Positions 44,822-57,200 of a stretch of 64,000 nt of DNA are shown here, piece after piece. The notes below the pieces were generated by a model. That model saw nothing but the letters and a program-made list of their open reading frames with translations. It had not been told where the DNA came from and did no database searches. The first letter of the stretch is position 1. Each line of letters opens with the position of its first letter. This DNA comes from Limnomonas spitsbergensis. Lineage: Eukaryota; Chlorophyta; Chlorophyceae; Chlamydomonadales. Both the position numbers and the translations under genes were made by a program. The DNA lies in NCBI GenBank assembly GCA_037349105.1, contig JAYJMM010000062.1:647001-711000 (forward strand), in the 5' to 3' direction.

Positions 44822-44915
44822 TGAAAGTGATTACGAGCGATGACGCAAGATTCTGCCGTACGGGCAGCTCTCATGAGACTCGGTTCGTGAGACTTTCTTG
44901 ACAGGAGGGTGTCGC
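44822..44915 (-). repeat. Dispersed repeat, copy 2 (inverted partner at 41515-41605)
   Basis: The minus strand carries CCTCCTGTCAAGAAAGTCTC, GAGCTGCCCGTACGGCAGAA and GCGTCATCGCT in the same order as copy 1. Confidence 0.8.
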
Positions 44916-45088
44916 CGTCATATGTCATCAGTATACGACTTTGAAACTGTGCACACAAATATCGAATACTGTTGCATCCCGCATTAGATTCGACTGTCAG
45001 CTGTGTATCTAGCTCGACACGGCTGGCCTAGTTTCTTCCTCACTCCCCCGATTTCGACATCTCTCGGGTGTGACTTCACAGGATTGCC

Positions 45089-48000
45089 ATGCTCAGGTAT
45101 CCTGAATGTGTTCATGATAACCGATATGGAGACAAGCAGGGGGGATGCGATACGAGCGCTCATGCTTACTGGGTTGTGAACTGCTGCGCCAATTGCCAAT
45201 TGCAACATGAGGCCGTGCCCATTGGCGCATCCCTATCCCCCGATGCAGCATCACGCAATTGCAATTGTCTGATTCAATTCACGCTCGTCGCACCAAATGT
45301 TGCCATTGCGTGTATTTTGCTTCGCAGATCTACAACATCTCAAATTGGCGCCCAATTCGATGAGGATGTCAGACCTAAGGCTGTCAAGAGGCGTCTAGCT
45401 TTGTGGGATGATGGCATGGGTGAGTTAGGTTGGCCAAACGTGACGGGCGTCGACGTTTATGTGTCAAGGATGCACGTCCAAATGGGGAGTGAACTGGGCC
45501 CGACCTATCAACATTGCATCATGCCGACACCAAAACGTGCATCTTCTCGCCGCGCCCTCTCTCCAGCCATGTCCTGTGAGCACTAGTATGCCATCACTGC
45601 CTCGCCTCATTCCGTGCTCCCCTGTTGCCCTGCTCAGTGTATGAAGCCGAAGCACGAGCAGCCGGCCCTTCGTCCAAGGTTGACACGCGCGAGATTGAGG
45701 CTTTCCTTGGATGCATCGGCCCCGTGAAAGCGCCCCGCCCCCCCGTCACGCCGGCTGCCTTCTCGGCCACCTACGCCCTCGAGCTGGACTACGTCCGTCT
45801 CATCGCCGACGAGGCCATGCTCGACCAAGGAGCAGCAGTCGGAGATGAGGAAGATGAGCCTTGCACCCCGAGGTAGGGAATAACGCACAACAGGAAATCA
45901 GGATTCTAGGGAGCTACAAATACAGGTATCCTGATTCAAACACCCTGGGTGGAACAAATCTTGCCACCCCCACAGCGAGGAGGAGGAGGAGTAGGAGTAG
46001 CACTTCGAGGTAGGAATCAGGGCACCCTCAAGCTTCCATACCTGGTGATTACCAGGTGCCATACTAGATTATGGGAAGCTGACATCCATGATGGTATAGA
46101 AATCCCATCATCCCCCTTCAAATACCCTTGTAGCACAAGGTATTACCCCCCTTCCTAGCATAACGGTACTGCAAGTATCACCTCCAATTTTGGATTCCTT
46201 TCCTCCCTGCGTCAACAGCTTGTGGCCATCCTCGCCTCCCGTGCCCTACAGCCTGTTACCAACCTAGATCTGTACGTGCACCACATCCATTTGCACCTCA
46301 GTGGACGAGAATATGCCCCAAGCCCAATGTCTAGCAACCCGTGCATGCTTTCTTCCTTGCCAATGCTGCTGCACCAGGCCCTTAATCCTTGGGTTGTTGG
46401 GCTGAGGCTATATCGAGCCTGCTGACTTCTGACCTGATCCCCCCCTCCTTGCTCAGCCTTGTCCCTGTCCCTCCCTGCACTTTAACCTCCCTCCCCTGTC
46501 CCTTCCTCCCCTTCCTTGCAGAGCCTCGTCCCCATCCTCGAGCATCTTCACGCCAGGCAAGCTGCAGCAGCAACACGAAGTGCAACACCTGCAGCAACAG
46601 CAGGCGTCATCCCTCATGAGTCCGGCACTGGATGATAGCATGTTGCAGAATCTGTCGCCTGTGCGGACAGCCTCGGCCTCGCCTTGCCCCCAGATCGTGA
46701 ACTGGATGGCTTTGCAGACCTCATCCTCGCCCGCATTGGCAGCCCGCTCCGTCTTTGTTTGCCAGGCTCAAACCCCGGCCCAGGTGAGGAATTTAATCCA
46801 TATGACTAGGGGTCGGCAATTTATATGCCGTAGGATATAAATTATATCATCCTTACCGTATACATTATATAATTTGAGGAAAAAGTTGCCAGGATTTCAC
46901 TAGTTTGGGGGTGTGGGTCCGTCTTGATGAGCACATGCAGGATATGCAGCTAACCCGCCCCTTCTAAGAAAGCTAGATCCAACGATTGAAAACACGAATT
47001 AATTCACGCGGTTCGCGGATTCGCGGGCCTGAACCCTAAGAAGTTAGCCAGTTCAGTCAAACCAGGACTACCTTGACTACAAGTGAGGCTACTCTTATAA
47101 GGTCTCAAGTTAATCCGAGGAATAGTTCAGAGCCACCTCCTCATGCATAACCTCCCCCATCTGGCCATCCTCATGGTTGGCCTTCACGTAAATCAGCTTC
47201 TCTGCCGTCTCGACGCCCAAGCTATAGCGGTTGTTGTTGTAAGTCTGCCCCCATGCTGATCAGTTCCGCTCTGCTGCACACGTGGTCACATGGATAGCCA
47301 GCAGCCGCAGCGCAGCCGCAGACACGCTGCGCAATTGCATGAATGCGCCTTGACGGTAGCAGCTGGGTTGCACGGGGTTAAATTCTGCCCGCAGCCTTTG
47401 CACTGAAGGTAACAGCACGGCGCGCCTGGAGACTCCTCGCCCATCACGCAGATGTATTTGCTGTTCCAAGATCGCGGTATCCTGTTAATTTTGGTCAGTA
47501 ATTGCTCGGGCGTCCACAAACCGCCATGGTGCAGTTGCTTGCCATCCGCCTGAAGTATTGATCGTTTCAACTGTTCCTTAGGAGGTATTCCAGACAGTTT
47601 ACTGTACAGCTATGGATGCGAACGCGAGCACATCTCCATGATGTAGCTGACAGTAGCTGAAAAGCCGTACTTTCGCGATTTTAACATCGATTTTCGGGAT
47701 TTTTCCGAATTTTTGTAATTTATATAACATGAGCAGGTCTGGATTATAATTTATAATATAATTTATATACGGTAATGTTAAGTTAAAGTAATCTTTACAT
47801 AAAGTTGCCGACCCCTACATATGACAGATGGTAACTATGAGCTAGATACTGGGAACTGGTGTTAAGAAATTGACATGCTTTACAAATTGCGCCAGGATCT
47901 GCCCTGGGCAACCTCCTCATCCCTCAGCTCCTGAAGTAGCCAAGAGCACGTTCTCCAGCTCTTTGTCCCGTCCATGGAATTGCTTGTGAAATGCATCATG

Positions 48001-49724
48001 AAACATTTGTTTCCACTCCCCTGCACTGCGCTTCCCTTTGCAGGCCATGAGCGCCTTGTCTAGCTCTTTGTCCTGCCCGTGGAAATACTTTTTAACTTTC
48101 AAAATGAAGTATATTTCTTCTCTCCCCTTTGCTGCGCTCCCCTCAGCGGGCCATTAGCGCCTTGTTCAGCTCTACGACCCGCCCACGGCGCTCCCAGCCG
48201 CGCGCCTCCCGTCTGTCCCGCGGCTCCTTCGGAAACGTCTCCCAACCAGACCAGAGCCCTACCAGCCACAACAAAGCCGCGGCCGCCGCTGGTACGGATG
48301 CTTATGTGCCTTGCAAGTCACCCCGTCGCTCGTCCGCCGCCGGATCTGTTTTCTGTGATTTCCCCCGTCGCTCTGCTGGTGCCGCTGGCGTCACCTTCTC
48401 TCAGCAGGACCAAGATCACGGCCACCACAACTGTACAGCTGCTTCCGTTGCCTCCGGTCCACTCTCCTGCGAATCGCCCCGTCGCTTTGCCGCTGCTGCC
48501 ACTGGCCCCTTTGCCGCGGTCTTCTGTGATTCGCCTCGTCGTTGCTCCGGCGTGATCTCTGCAGCCAGCTTTCAAGATACGTCGATGCCGCGCGGCTGCT
48601 TCAGGGCTCACGAGGGCCTTGCTGTGAACAGCCCCAGGATCTCCCATAAGACCTCGGGTGCTATACTGCTGAGGTAGGACTCCATCTTCCTCCACCACTT
48701 TGCTTAGTTTAACATTATACCAGTACCGGTGTACTGTACCTGTCACAAACCCGGGGTGGGATATTCTGCAAGGCCCTGGGTCCGCTCTCATTGAGGAAGG
48801 AGTTCATCCACCTTCGCTTAATCCAGTATTATACCAGAAAGTCATACCTCTCACTGTTACTGGGTGGGATGTCCCCCAAGTCTCCGGATATGATTCTGCA
48901 TGTGTGAATCCGCGTTTTCATGACGGCACACCGCATTTCCGCATTCCCACCACTTATTTTTGCCTGCCCTGCCTTTGCACAGCCCCGGCAGCTGGGTGGT
49001 TTGTGACGGGAGGATGCAGAGGTGTGGGGACACCGCCACAACTCAGGGCTCTCGCCGACTGCAGATGGCCGCGCGCTGCACCACCCCAACCCGTAGTCGG
49101 TCTAGCTGCTGCCCGTCCCCTGTGAAGACAACTGGCAGCAGCCCGACAAGCAACAACAGCCTTTTGTGCGAGAGCCCACGCCGCCGCAGTGGCATCGGCA
49201 GCACCGGCGATGCTGAAAACCCATTTGCCTCACCGGCTGCCAGCAGTAGCAGTTGTGTCAGCAGCCTGCCTGCCTGCGAGGCGCCCATCGCTCTGTCTGC
49301 GGCCGCGGCTACATTGGCGCTGCTGATGCTGCCGCCTCCGGCCCCCTCATCGCACCCTGACTTGGAGACCCACCAGGCTCTCGTGCAGGCGCACCTGCAG
49401 GCTAGCATGGCATGCATGCCTGCTCGCCAGGCACGCTTGCATGCTCACATGCAGAGCTGCATGCAGGCCACGGCCCTGGCGAGCGCCCCGCTGCCCCTGA
49501 CATCGACGCCTCATGGCGGTGGTACACAGCAGGAGCAGCCTGGGCAGCAGCAGCAGCAGCAGCTGGGCTTGCCAGTCCCGTCTGATGTGCCCAAGTTCTG
49601 GTTAGGCCCAAGGCAGCGGCAGCAGCTGGGCTTTCTACCCCTGTCTCAAGAGGAAACTAAGCCGGCGGCACCACTGTCATCTTCACCGGACAGCACTTAT
49701 ACCGGCGTCCCGTTCTCTTTCTGA
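45089..49724 (+). CDS. Protein with repeated C-[EDK]-[SF]-P-R-R motifs, unknown function
   Basis: Phase-consistent exons are 45328-45419, 45638-45872, 46522-46783, 48147-48673 and 48983-49724 (TGA). A tiny first exon, ATGCTCAG at 45089-45096, fits the required phase and donor (AG|GTATCC), giving 621 aa in total. The first exon is the least certain part. The amino third is ordered (FDEDVRPKAVKRRLALWDDG, ATYALELDYVRLIADEA). A Gln-rich patch follows (KLQQQHEVQHLQQQQ). Then the motif CKSPRR, CDFPRR, CESPRR, CDSPRR and again CESPRR occurs five times in an Ala/Ser-rich setting. The tail is Gln/Ala/Pro-rich with many His and Met. The SPRR words could be sites for proline-directed kinases; that is inference. 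I recognise no named domain. Intron 4 contains a hAT transposon. Confidence 0.7.
46807..47817 (-). mobile_element. Internally deleted hAT transposon with 8-bp target duplication
   Basis: The ends are inverted: TAGGGGTCGGCAATTTAT on the left and, reverse complemented, TAGGGGTCGGCAACTTTA on the right. CATATGAC flanks it on both sides (46799-46806 and 47818-47825), the exact 8-bp duplication typical of hAT elements, and TAGGGGTCGGCAA is a hAT-like terminus. The sub-terminal regions are also partly inverted (CCTTACCGTATA on the left; ATTACCGTATATAAATT in reverse on the right). Inside, on the minus strand, lie a zinc-finger-like amino piece and a carboxyl piece of a transposase, with the catalytic middle missing. 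At 1,011 bp it cannot mobilise itself. It sits in an intron of the host gene. Confidence 0.93.
47105..47570 (-). pseudogene. hAT transposase remnant: BED-type zinc finger and hAT C-terminal end
   Basis: Reading the minus strand, 47570-47286 encodes YLQCKGCGQNLTPCNPAATV followed by K-A-H and C. This has the C-x2-C, N-P, H, C layout of the BED-like finger at the start of algal hAT transposases. At 47235-47110 a second piece reads NNNRYSLGVETAEKLIYVKA, then ends in LNYSSD and a stop. This matches the N-R-L-x-x-x-x-A-x-K-L-[VI]-[FY]-[VI] end of the hAT dimerisation domain. The DDE core that should separate them is deleted. Confidence 0.8.
47945..48190. repeat. ~100-bp unit repeated three times across an intron-exon border
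   Basis: TCCAGCTCTTTGTCCCGTCC (~47957), TCTAGCTCTTTGTCCTGCCC (~48058) and TTCAGCTCTACGACCCGCCC (~48164) head three related units, each preceded by GCCNTNAGCGCCTTG-like sequence in the last two. The acceptor CTCCCCTCAG used by exon 48147 has an upstream look-alike (CTTCCCTTTGCAG at ~48044). Confidence 0.7.
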
Positions 49725-49739
49725 AGGCACACACCTCTG

Positions 49740-50862
49740 GAAAGCATGTCAAAAATTTGAGCCCCTATACCTAGTTGTTGTTGAGGTCTGCCGCCAGCGA
49801 GGGGCCTTGCGCCCTTTTTTTAGCTCTCTTTGCTTGATGTTGCCCTCTATAACCAAGTCATGTTGAGGCTCTCTCAGCATGCATTCAGCAACCTATTTCA
49901 AAATTCCAGGCGCAAATTTTAAATTTGCAATTTTATGATGTTGCGACTATTCTGCCCGCGCCCTTGCCTCGCTTTATTATATGATCCTGGCTTTTTTGGG
50001 ATGTCAGCATACTTTATTTAGCTTTTAGTGACATTTTTAGGGTTTTGATATTTGTGTTCGCTTGTCTCTCTTGGGGTTCATTGTTCTACATTGTTTGCCT
50101 CTTGTGTATGCCTGACCCTTGGCCAGCTCAGGCCACTGCCATGTCGGTGATACCTGTGCCGTCTTTGGCAAGACAACACAGGCGCATAAAGCATTATATC
50201 CCCCCCTTGGCCGACCGGCTGGCCGGCAATTTAGAGGGACCTAGTCCCTAGATTTTCTTTGTTAAGTGCTCGACATAAAGGGTTAGGGACAGCTGGCTGT
50301 TGATGCGGGTGTCCAGCGCTTGATAAAAATCTTCCTCGCCGGCCCCGGTTACAATCACGCGCTGTCTCTTTGGCCCTAGTTTGGCCAAGGTTTGACCTGT
50401 TATTTCACCTAGTCTGCCTGCCCTCTAAAAGGTTTGTTGCTGCTTTTTAATAGCTTTAGTGTCTGTTCCTAATAAGTTGGATGTCACTCGTTAAAAGCTT
50501 TTTTATACCCTCTCTAGATCTCTCTCTAGATGCTCACGTTGGCCTTGATATGTCTGCGTGCCCCTTTCCTTCATATGATTTGCTGCTGGTTTCCCAGCAC
50601 CCTTGCTGCTCTCTGCGCTGCGCCACTACAGAACACTTTGTTTCGAACTGGGTTGCGTTGTTGCATCTATTGCCACCTTGATACCGGAAATCCTATTGCA
50701 CGCTGGGATAATGTGTCTTGATTGCGTTTGCTTGTTTGGGTGCGTCTTTGGGGGGAGAAGGAAATAATTGAACTCCTTGCCTGTTCTTGGATGCTGACGT
50801 TCTTCTTGCTGGCCTGCTTAAGGCCACAGGCAGCGGGACCTTGCTTTGAAATGTTGCTTGGA
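49740..50862. other. AT-rich region without genes
   Basis: T-rich sequence with no recognisable frame. The base composition differs from the preceding exon and resembles that of the 3.4-kb unit that follows, so it may belong to the same kind of repetitive DNA. Confidence 0.4.
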
Positions 50863-53800
50863 CTTAGGTTTTTGTACGGATTTTTGTTGATGTCAAGGAA
50901 TTATGACCTCAAGATTAAGGGATTACGGCTTATGGGCAGGATTCATGGTGATATTAAGGAAAAGTTTTTGATAGGACGCAAAGGATTTATCGCTTGGAGC
51001 CCGCAACTGAGTGCACCCAGTAATGGGTACCTCCTGTGTTGCCCCTGTTTGCCTTCCTTCTCCCGAGTGGTGAAGGTCGCTTCACATTCCTTCTACGAGG
51101 CATGTGAAGGTCCGCGCCCCTATGCCCCGCATTAAGGATAGCAGGCGTTGGAGATCAACAAATTATCTAAAGAGTGCTCCTCTAAAAAGCAGTTTTGCAA
51201 TTAGCGTTTGCGTCGGCAATACTCGTTATAGCTCGGCTTCACCTCTATATCTGCTTCTAATTTCATTCTTGATCTTGATAGATTGTGAGCCTGTGTTCTG
51301 AATGTGCGCCACTGTTTCCCGTTTTTATTGAGACGAAATTACATCCCGTGTCTTGATTGTTTACAGCCATTCTCTGTTACGATCTAGATTTAATGTTTGC
51401 CCTTGTGTTGACAGTGGGCAGCTGTCTTCCGCCACAGCTTGGCTGTTGATTGCCGGTCTTAATTTACTTTTGACCCTTTTACTTTTGACTCCTCCTTCGG
51501 TGTGCTGCCCCCTTAGGAAGGGACACACAATTGGCTGCCCGCTTGCTTGGGCCAGCGGCACATTTTGCGCGCCCAGCAGGGTGTGTCTACAAAACTAGAT
51601 GGATCATCATGACTGCCTAGTTGTGGCCACGTCACCACCTCAAGAGACCCATGAACTTGTGATACACTAGCACTTGTGGGCGTGGATCAATTGCAGGCGT
51701 GGATGAATCAATCTATTGGGAGTCATTTTCATGAGGTTATTTGGAGGGAATTATATGTGTAGAAAGTGGGCTCGCTTGGCGTTCGGTTGGCGTGGAATGT
51801 ATGGATGGTGACCTGATGTCCTTGATGGGTTCACCATCACCTTGGTGTTGATTCAGTAGCTAGGCTGCTAGTTTGTGTAGTCAGTAGACTCCGTTTGACT
51901 GTTTGTAGCTACCCCTGATTTACCAAATAATGTCAAGCCTGGATTCCAATGATTAGTACTTGCTTATCTAAATCTCATGGGGTTTTCTGCCAGGTTTTTT
52001 TTAGGGCTTTCTTGATTTTCCTGTGCGATGGCCATTCCTGCCACACCCTAGGCTTTTATATTCCATTAGGTACCCTCTGCATCTTATGAAGTTCGTGCTG
52101 GCCGCTGAGGTCCTCCAAACATGTGCTTGCAATCTTCCAGTTTAGTTATTTAGGCATGTTGTGGCAAATGGCAATAAATACCCAAGGATGTAAAACTGAG
52201 TTTCTCAAATTTATGTCTTCCCTTTATTTGGCGACGTAGTATGACTTGAAAGATGCATTAGGCCATTTTGACTTGTGACGAACCAGACAAGAGTACCAAC
52301 AGGTAAAGACCGTTGTCTTTGTTGATGCTTAAGCATCCTTCACTTACGTCATGGCATGTGGCCGGGAACGGACATGAGCAGCAATGCATGCTGCGTGGGT
52401 CACCAATCATGTGCGGGTCAAGGTTTGGTCCCCATCGGCTAATTGGTGGCTACCCGACGGCCTTCAAATAGTGCGCAGTAGCGGATGATGACGGTGCACA
52501 GAGATCCATCCAGTCCACATTCGTCGTCCTAATTGAAGTTCCATTTCATGAACCTCAGTGTATGTCGTAACTTGGCTAGCCATCCTTATCGGCCGTTATT
52601 TGTGGGTCTCAATAAGAAAGGGATGGGGGTACGATGTTTTGATGTGATGCAACAGGAACTCGTTGTCAAAACAGGATTATAAATGTGCAGGACATAGCAT
52701 GCCAACTTCAAATGTTTGAAAAGTAGGGCAAAATCGAAGCCATGACAAACATTTTGAATGTTTTCAGAACAAACAGTTAAAACCCCTTGGCCCTGAGGAG
52801 TACCGTCACTATTCAGTGACTGGAAAAGGCTGGCATCATCCTTGGTGCCCTTGTCAGCTCAGTGTTGGCTCTTAAACCTAAACGGGTGTTACTCACGTTG
52901 ACCACTCCCCCTAGATGATGGATAAACATGGTATAATAAACAACGAGGAATTAAGGGCCAGGCTGGCCTTCTCAAGGATTCAGCTAACTAAGGACAGCAC
53001 TGACATGCTAACTTCCAATCCCTGGAACCGCACGACAGAGAGAAAAGTAAGGGGCGAAGAAAAACGACGTTTGGGGGGGGGGAATGCCGGTACGCTTCTT
53101 TCTGTAGACATGATCATTAATTGTGTATTGAGATCAGAGCGGCACCGTTGCTTTCCTAATGTCACACTCTAGCTACTATGTCAGCTTGAGCACCTGCTAC
53201 TATTGACCTATTGTTGTTGCTGCTGCTGCTGCCCAACATAGAAGTATGTAACTGCTGAATGGCGCTCTTGCATGATCCGCAGCTGTTGCTGATGCGACAC
53301 TTGAGAGCCCGCCCAAAATCCGAGATATGCTATCAACGATGAAGAGTTTGAGAGGGTGTTGGGCACTTAGGCAAGGGGCCTCCCCAGAGGAATAAGATTG
53401 AGTTGCTGAAGGAGCAAATCGGCAAGCTGAAGTTAGAGGCCAGTGTGAAAAACAGCCCTCGTTGTTTAGCCTCGTGGTTTCTAGCAAGTGCATGTCAATG
53501 ACATAACACCTCTGGGCCAAGCTGAAAAGGCTCGGTCGCATGTGTGGCGCCTGCATGTCTTGTACTCTGGTCAGGAGGAAATAAATCCAAGGCTAGAGGC
53601 AGAACCGGGGCCGTTCTTTGCGCTCCACAAGTATTGTTTGGTTCTTGTGACATGCACCTCTCCCGGAAGTAGAGAGGAGGCCTGGTGTTCGCATGTCCTC
53701 TACACCCGCCCTCTGTCCAACAAAGCTGATGTTAGGGGAACTGGGGAACTAGGATGGCAGCATTTTGTGTGTGCGTGGCTATTCAGGGTTTCCACCTCTC

Positions 53801-54278
53801 CAGGAGGTGGGTCCCCAGCGCTGAAAGAGAAAACACGAACTTCCATCGGCAGGCTATGGCACCTGTAAAAATGCTTTGGATAGAGCATGGTGCAAGTGAT
53901 GTTGAAGGGATGGAGCGCCACTGGTATGTTATTTGTGATGGTCTGTTTCAAGGGGTTTGGTGGCGCTGCTGTTTTGTACTGGGGGCCGGCGAACAGCGGC
54001 AAATCTTATTTTGACTGCGCTTCTGCTGCCCTTCCGCTCCGTTCCAGTCTATGGGCTGAATTGGTTCCCTTTGAGGCATGGGGGTGTCAGCGGCAATCGT
54101 CAAGTTAGGAGGGCAAAAATTAGGATTGCTGTCCTGATGTGTTTGCTCCCTATCCAACGGCGCTCGCGTGGTGTAAGTAGTGTGACGCTCTGTCCTGGGT
54201 ATTGAGAGGCGGTGGTCATGGGAGGGTGACATGGTGGCTGTGGTGATCTGATGCATGGACCTGGAAATGTGAGGCGGT
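50863..54278. repeat. 3,416-bp unit, copy 1 of a direct tandem duplication
   Basis: The unit starts CTTAGGTTTTTGTACGGA and ends TGGAAATGTGAGGCGGT. Every landmark I compared recurs exactly 3,416 bp downstream with no length change. No frame in it has a recognisable protein; the largest are 118-126 codons. It contains a stretch related to 14430-14665 (at 53657-53905), a block related to 3195-3243 (at ~52427-52463) and a short GTT-GCT run at 53211-53232. Confidence 0.95.
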
Positions 54279-57200
54279 CTTAGGTTTTTGTACGGATTTT
54301 TGTTGATGTCAAGGAATTATGACCTCAAGATTAAGGGATTACGGCTTATGGGCAGGATTCATGGTGATATTAAGGAAAAGTTTTTGATAGGACGCAAAGG
54401 ATTTATCGCTTGGAGCCCGCAACTGAGTGCACCCAGTAATGGGTACCTCCTGTGTTGCCCCTGTTTGCCTTCCTTCTCCCGAGTGGTGAAGGTCGCTTCA
54501 CATTCCTTCTACGAGGCATGTGAAGGTCCGCGCCCCTATGCCCCGCATTAAGGATAGCAGGCGTTGGAGATCAACAAATTATCTAAAGAGTGCTCCTCTA
54601 AAAAGCAGTTTTGCAATTAGCGTTTGCGTCGGCAATACTCGTTATAGCTCGGCTTCACCTCTATATCTGCTTCTAATTTCATTCTTGATCTTGATAGATT
54701 GTGAGCCTGTGTTCTGAATGTGCGCCACTGTTTCCCGTTTTTATTGAGACGAAATTACATCCCGTGTCTTGATTGTTTACAGCCATTCTCTGTTACGATC
54801 TAGATTTAATGTTTGCCCTTGTGTTGACAGTGGGCAGCTGTCTTCCGCCACAGCTTGGCTGTTGATTGCCGGTCTTAATTTACTTTTGACCCTTTTACTT
54901 TTGACTCCTCCTTCGGTGTGCTGCCCCCTTAGGAAGGGACACACAATTGGCTGCCCGCTTGCTTGGGCCAGCGGCACATTTTGCGCGCCCAGCAGGGTGT
55001 GTCTACAAAACTAGATGGATCATCATGACTGCCTAGTTGTGGCCACGTCACCACCTCAAGAGACCCATGAACTTGTGATACACTAGCACTTGTGGGCGTG
55101 GATCAATTGCAGGCGTGGATGAATCAATCTATTGGGAGTCATTTTCATGAGGTTATTTGGAGGGAATTATATGTGTAGAAAGTGGGCTCGCTTGGCGTTC
55201 GGTTGGCGTGGAATGTATGGATGGTGACCTGATGTCCTTGATGGGTTCACCATCACCTTGGTGTTGATTCAGTAGCTAGGCTGCTAGTTTGTGTAGTCAG
55301 TAGACTCCGTTTGACTGTTTGTAGCTACCCCTGATTTACCAAATAATGTCAAGCCTGGATTCCAATGATTAGTACTTGCTTATCTAAATCTCATGGGGTT
55401 TTCTGCCAGGTTTTTTTTAGGGCTTTCTTGATTTTCCTGTGCGATGGCCATTCCTGCCACACCCTAGGCTTTTATATTCCATTAGGTACCCTCTGCATCT
55501 TATGAAGTTCGTGCTGGCCGCTGAGGTCCTCCAAACATGTGCTTGCAATCTTCCAGTTTAGTTATTTAGGCATGTTGTGGCAAATGGCAATAAATACCCA
55601 AGGATGTAAAACTGAGTTTCTCAAATTTATGTCTTCCCTTTATTTGGCGACGTAGTATGACTTGAAAGATGCATTAGGCCATTTTGACTTGTGACGAACC
55701 AGACAAGAGTACCAACAGGTAAAGACCGTTGTCTTTGTTGATGCTTAAGCATCCTTCACTTACGTCATGGCATGTGGCCGGGAACGGACATGAGCAGCAA
55801 TGCATGCTGCGTGGGTCACCAATCATGTGCGGGTCAAGGTTTGGTCCCCATCGGCTAATTGGTGGCTACCCGACGGCCTTCAAATAGTGCGCAGTAGCGG
55901 ATGATGACGGTGCACAGAGATCCATCCAGTCCACATTCGTCGTCCTAATTGAAGTTCCATTTCATGAACCTCAGTGTATGTCGTAACTTGGCTAGCCATC
56001 CTTATCGGCCGTTATTTGTGGGTCTCAATAAGAAAGGGATGGGGGTACGATGTTTTGATGTGATGCAACAGGAACTCGTTGTCAAAACAGGATTATAAAT
56101 GTGCAGGACATAGCATGCCAACTTCAAATGTTTGAAAAGTAGGGCAAAATCGAAGCCATGACAAACATTTTGAATGTTTTCAGAACAAACAGTTAAAACC
56201 CCTTGGCCCTGAGGAGTACCGTCACTATTCAGTGACTGGAAAAGGCTGGCATCATCCTTGGTGCCCTTGTCAGCTCAGTGTTGGCTCTTAAACCTAAACG
56301 GGTGTTACTCACGTTGACCACTCCCCCTAGATGATGGATAAACATGGTATAATAAACAACGAGGAATTAAGGGCCAGGCTGGCCTTCTCAAGGATTCAGC
56401 TAACTAAGGACAGCACTGACATGCTAACTTCCAATCCCTGGAACCGCACGACAGAGAGAAAAGTAAGGGGCGAAGAAAAACGACGTTTGGGGGGGGGGAA
56501 TGCCGGTACGCTTCTTTCTGTAGACATGATCATTAATTGTGTATTGAGATCAGAGCGGCACCGTTGCTTTCCTAATGTCACACTCTAGCTACTATGTCAG
56601 CTTGAGCACCTGCTACTATTGACCTATTGTTGTTGCTGCTGCTGCTGCCCAACATAGAAGTATGTAACTGCTGAATGGCGCTCTTGCATGATCCGCAGCT
56701 GTTGCTGATGCGACACTTGAGAGCCCGCCCAAAATCCGAGATATGCTATCAACGATGAAGAGTTTGAGAGGGTGTTGGGCACTTAGGCAAGGGGCCTCCC
56801 CAGAGGAATAAGATTGAGTTGCTGAAGGAGCAAATCGGCAAGCTGAAGTTAGAGGCCAGTGTGAAAAACAGCCCTCGTTGTTTAGCCTCGTGGTTTCTAG
56901 CAAGTGCATGTCAATGACATAACACCTCTGGGCCAAGCTGAAAAGGCTCGGTCGCATGTGTGGCGCCTGCATGTCTTGTACTCTGGTCAGGAGGAAATAA
57001 ATCCAAGGCTAGAGGCAGAACCGGGGCCGTTCTTTGCGCTCCACAAGTATTGTTTGGTTCTTGTGACATGCACCTCTCCCGGAAGTAGAGAGGAGGCCTG
57101 GTGTTCGCATGTCCTCTACACCCGCCCTCTGTCCAACAAAGCTGATGTTAGGGGAACTGGGGAACTAGGATGGCAGCATTTTGTGTGTGCGTGGCTATTC

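Noticed and set aside
50722..51135. 137-codon plus-strand frame crossing the left edge of the 3.4-kb unit
   Set aside because: It begins outside the unit and ends inside it, so the frame depends on the breakpoint. The shorter frame inside both copies shows no known domain.
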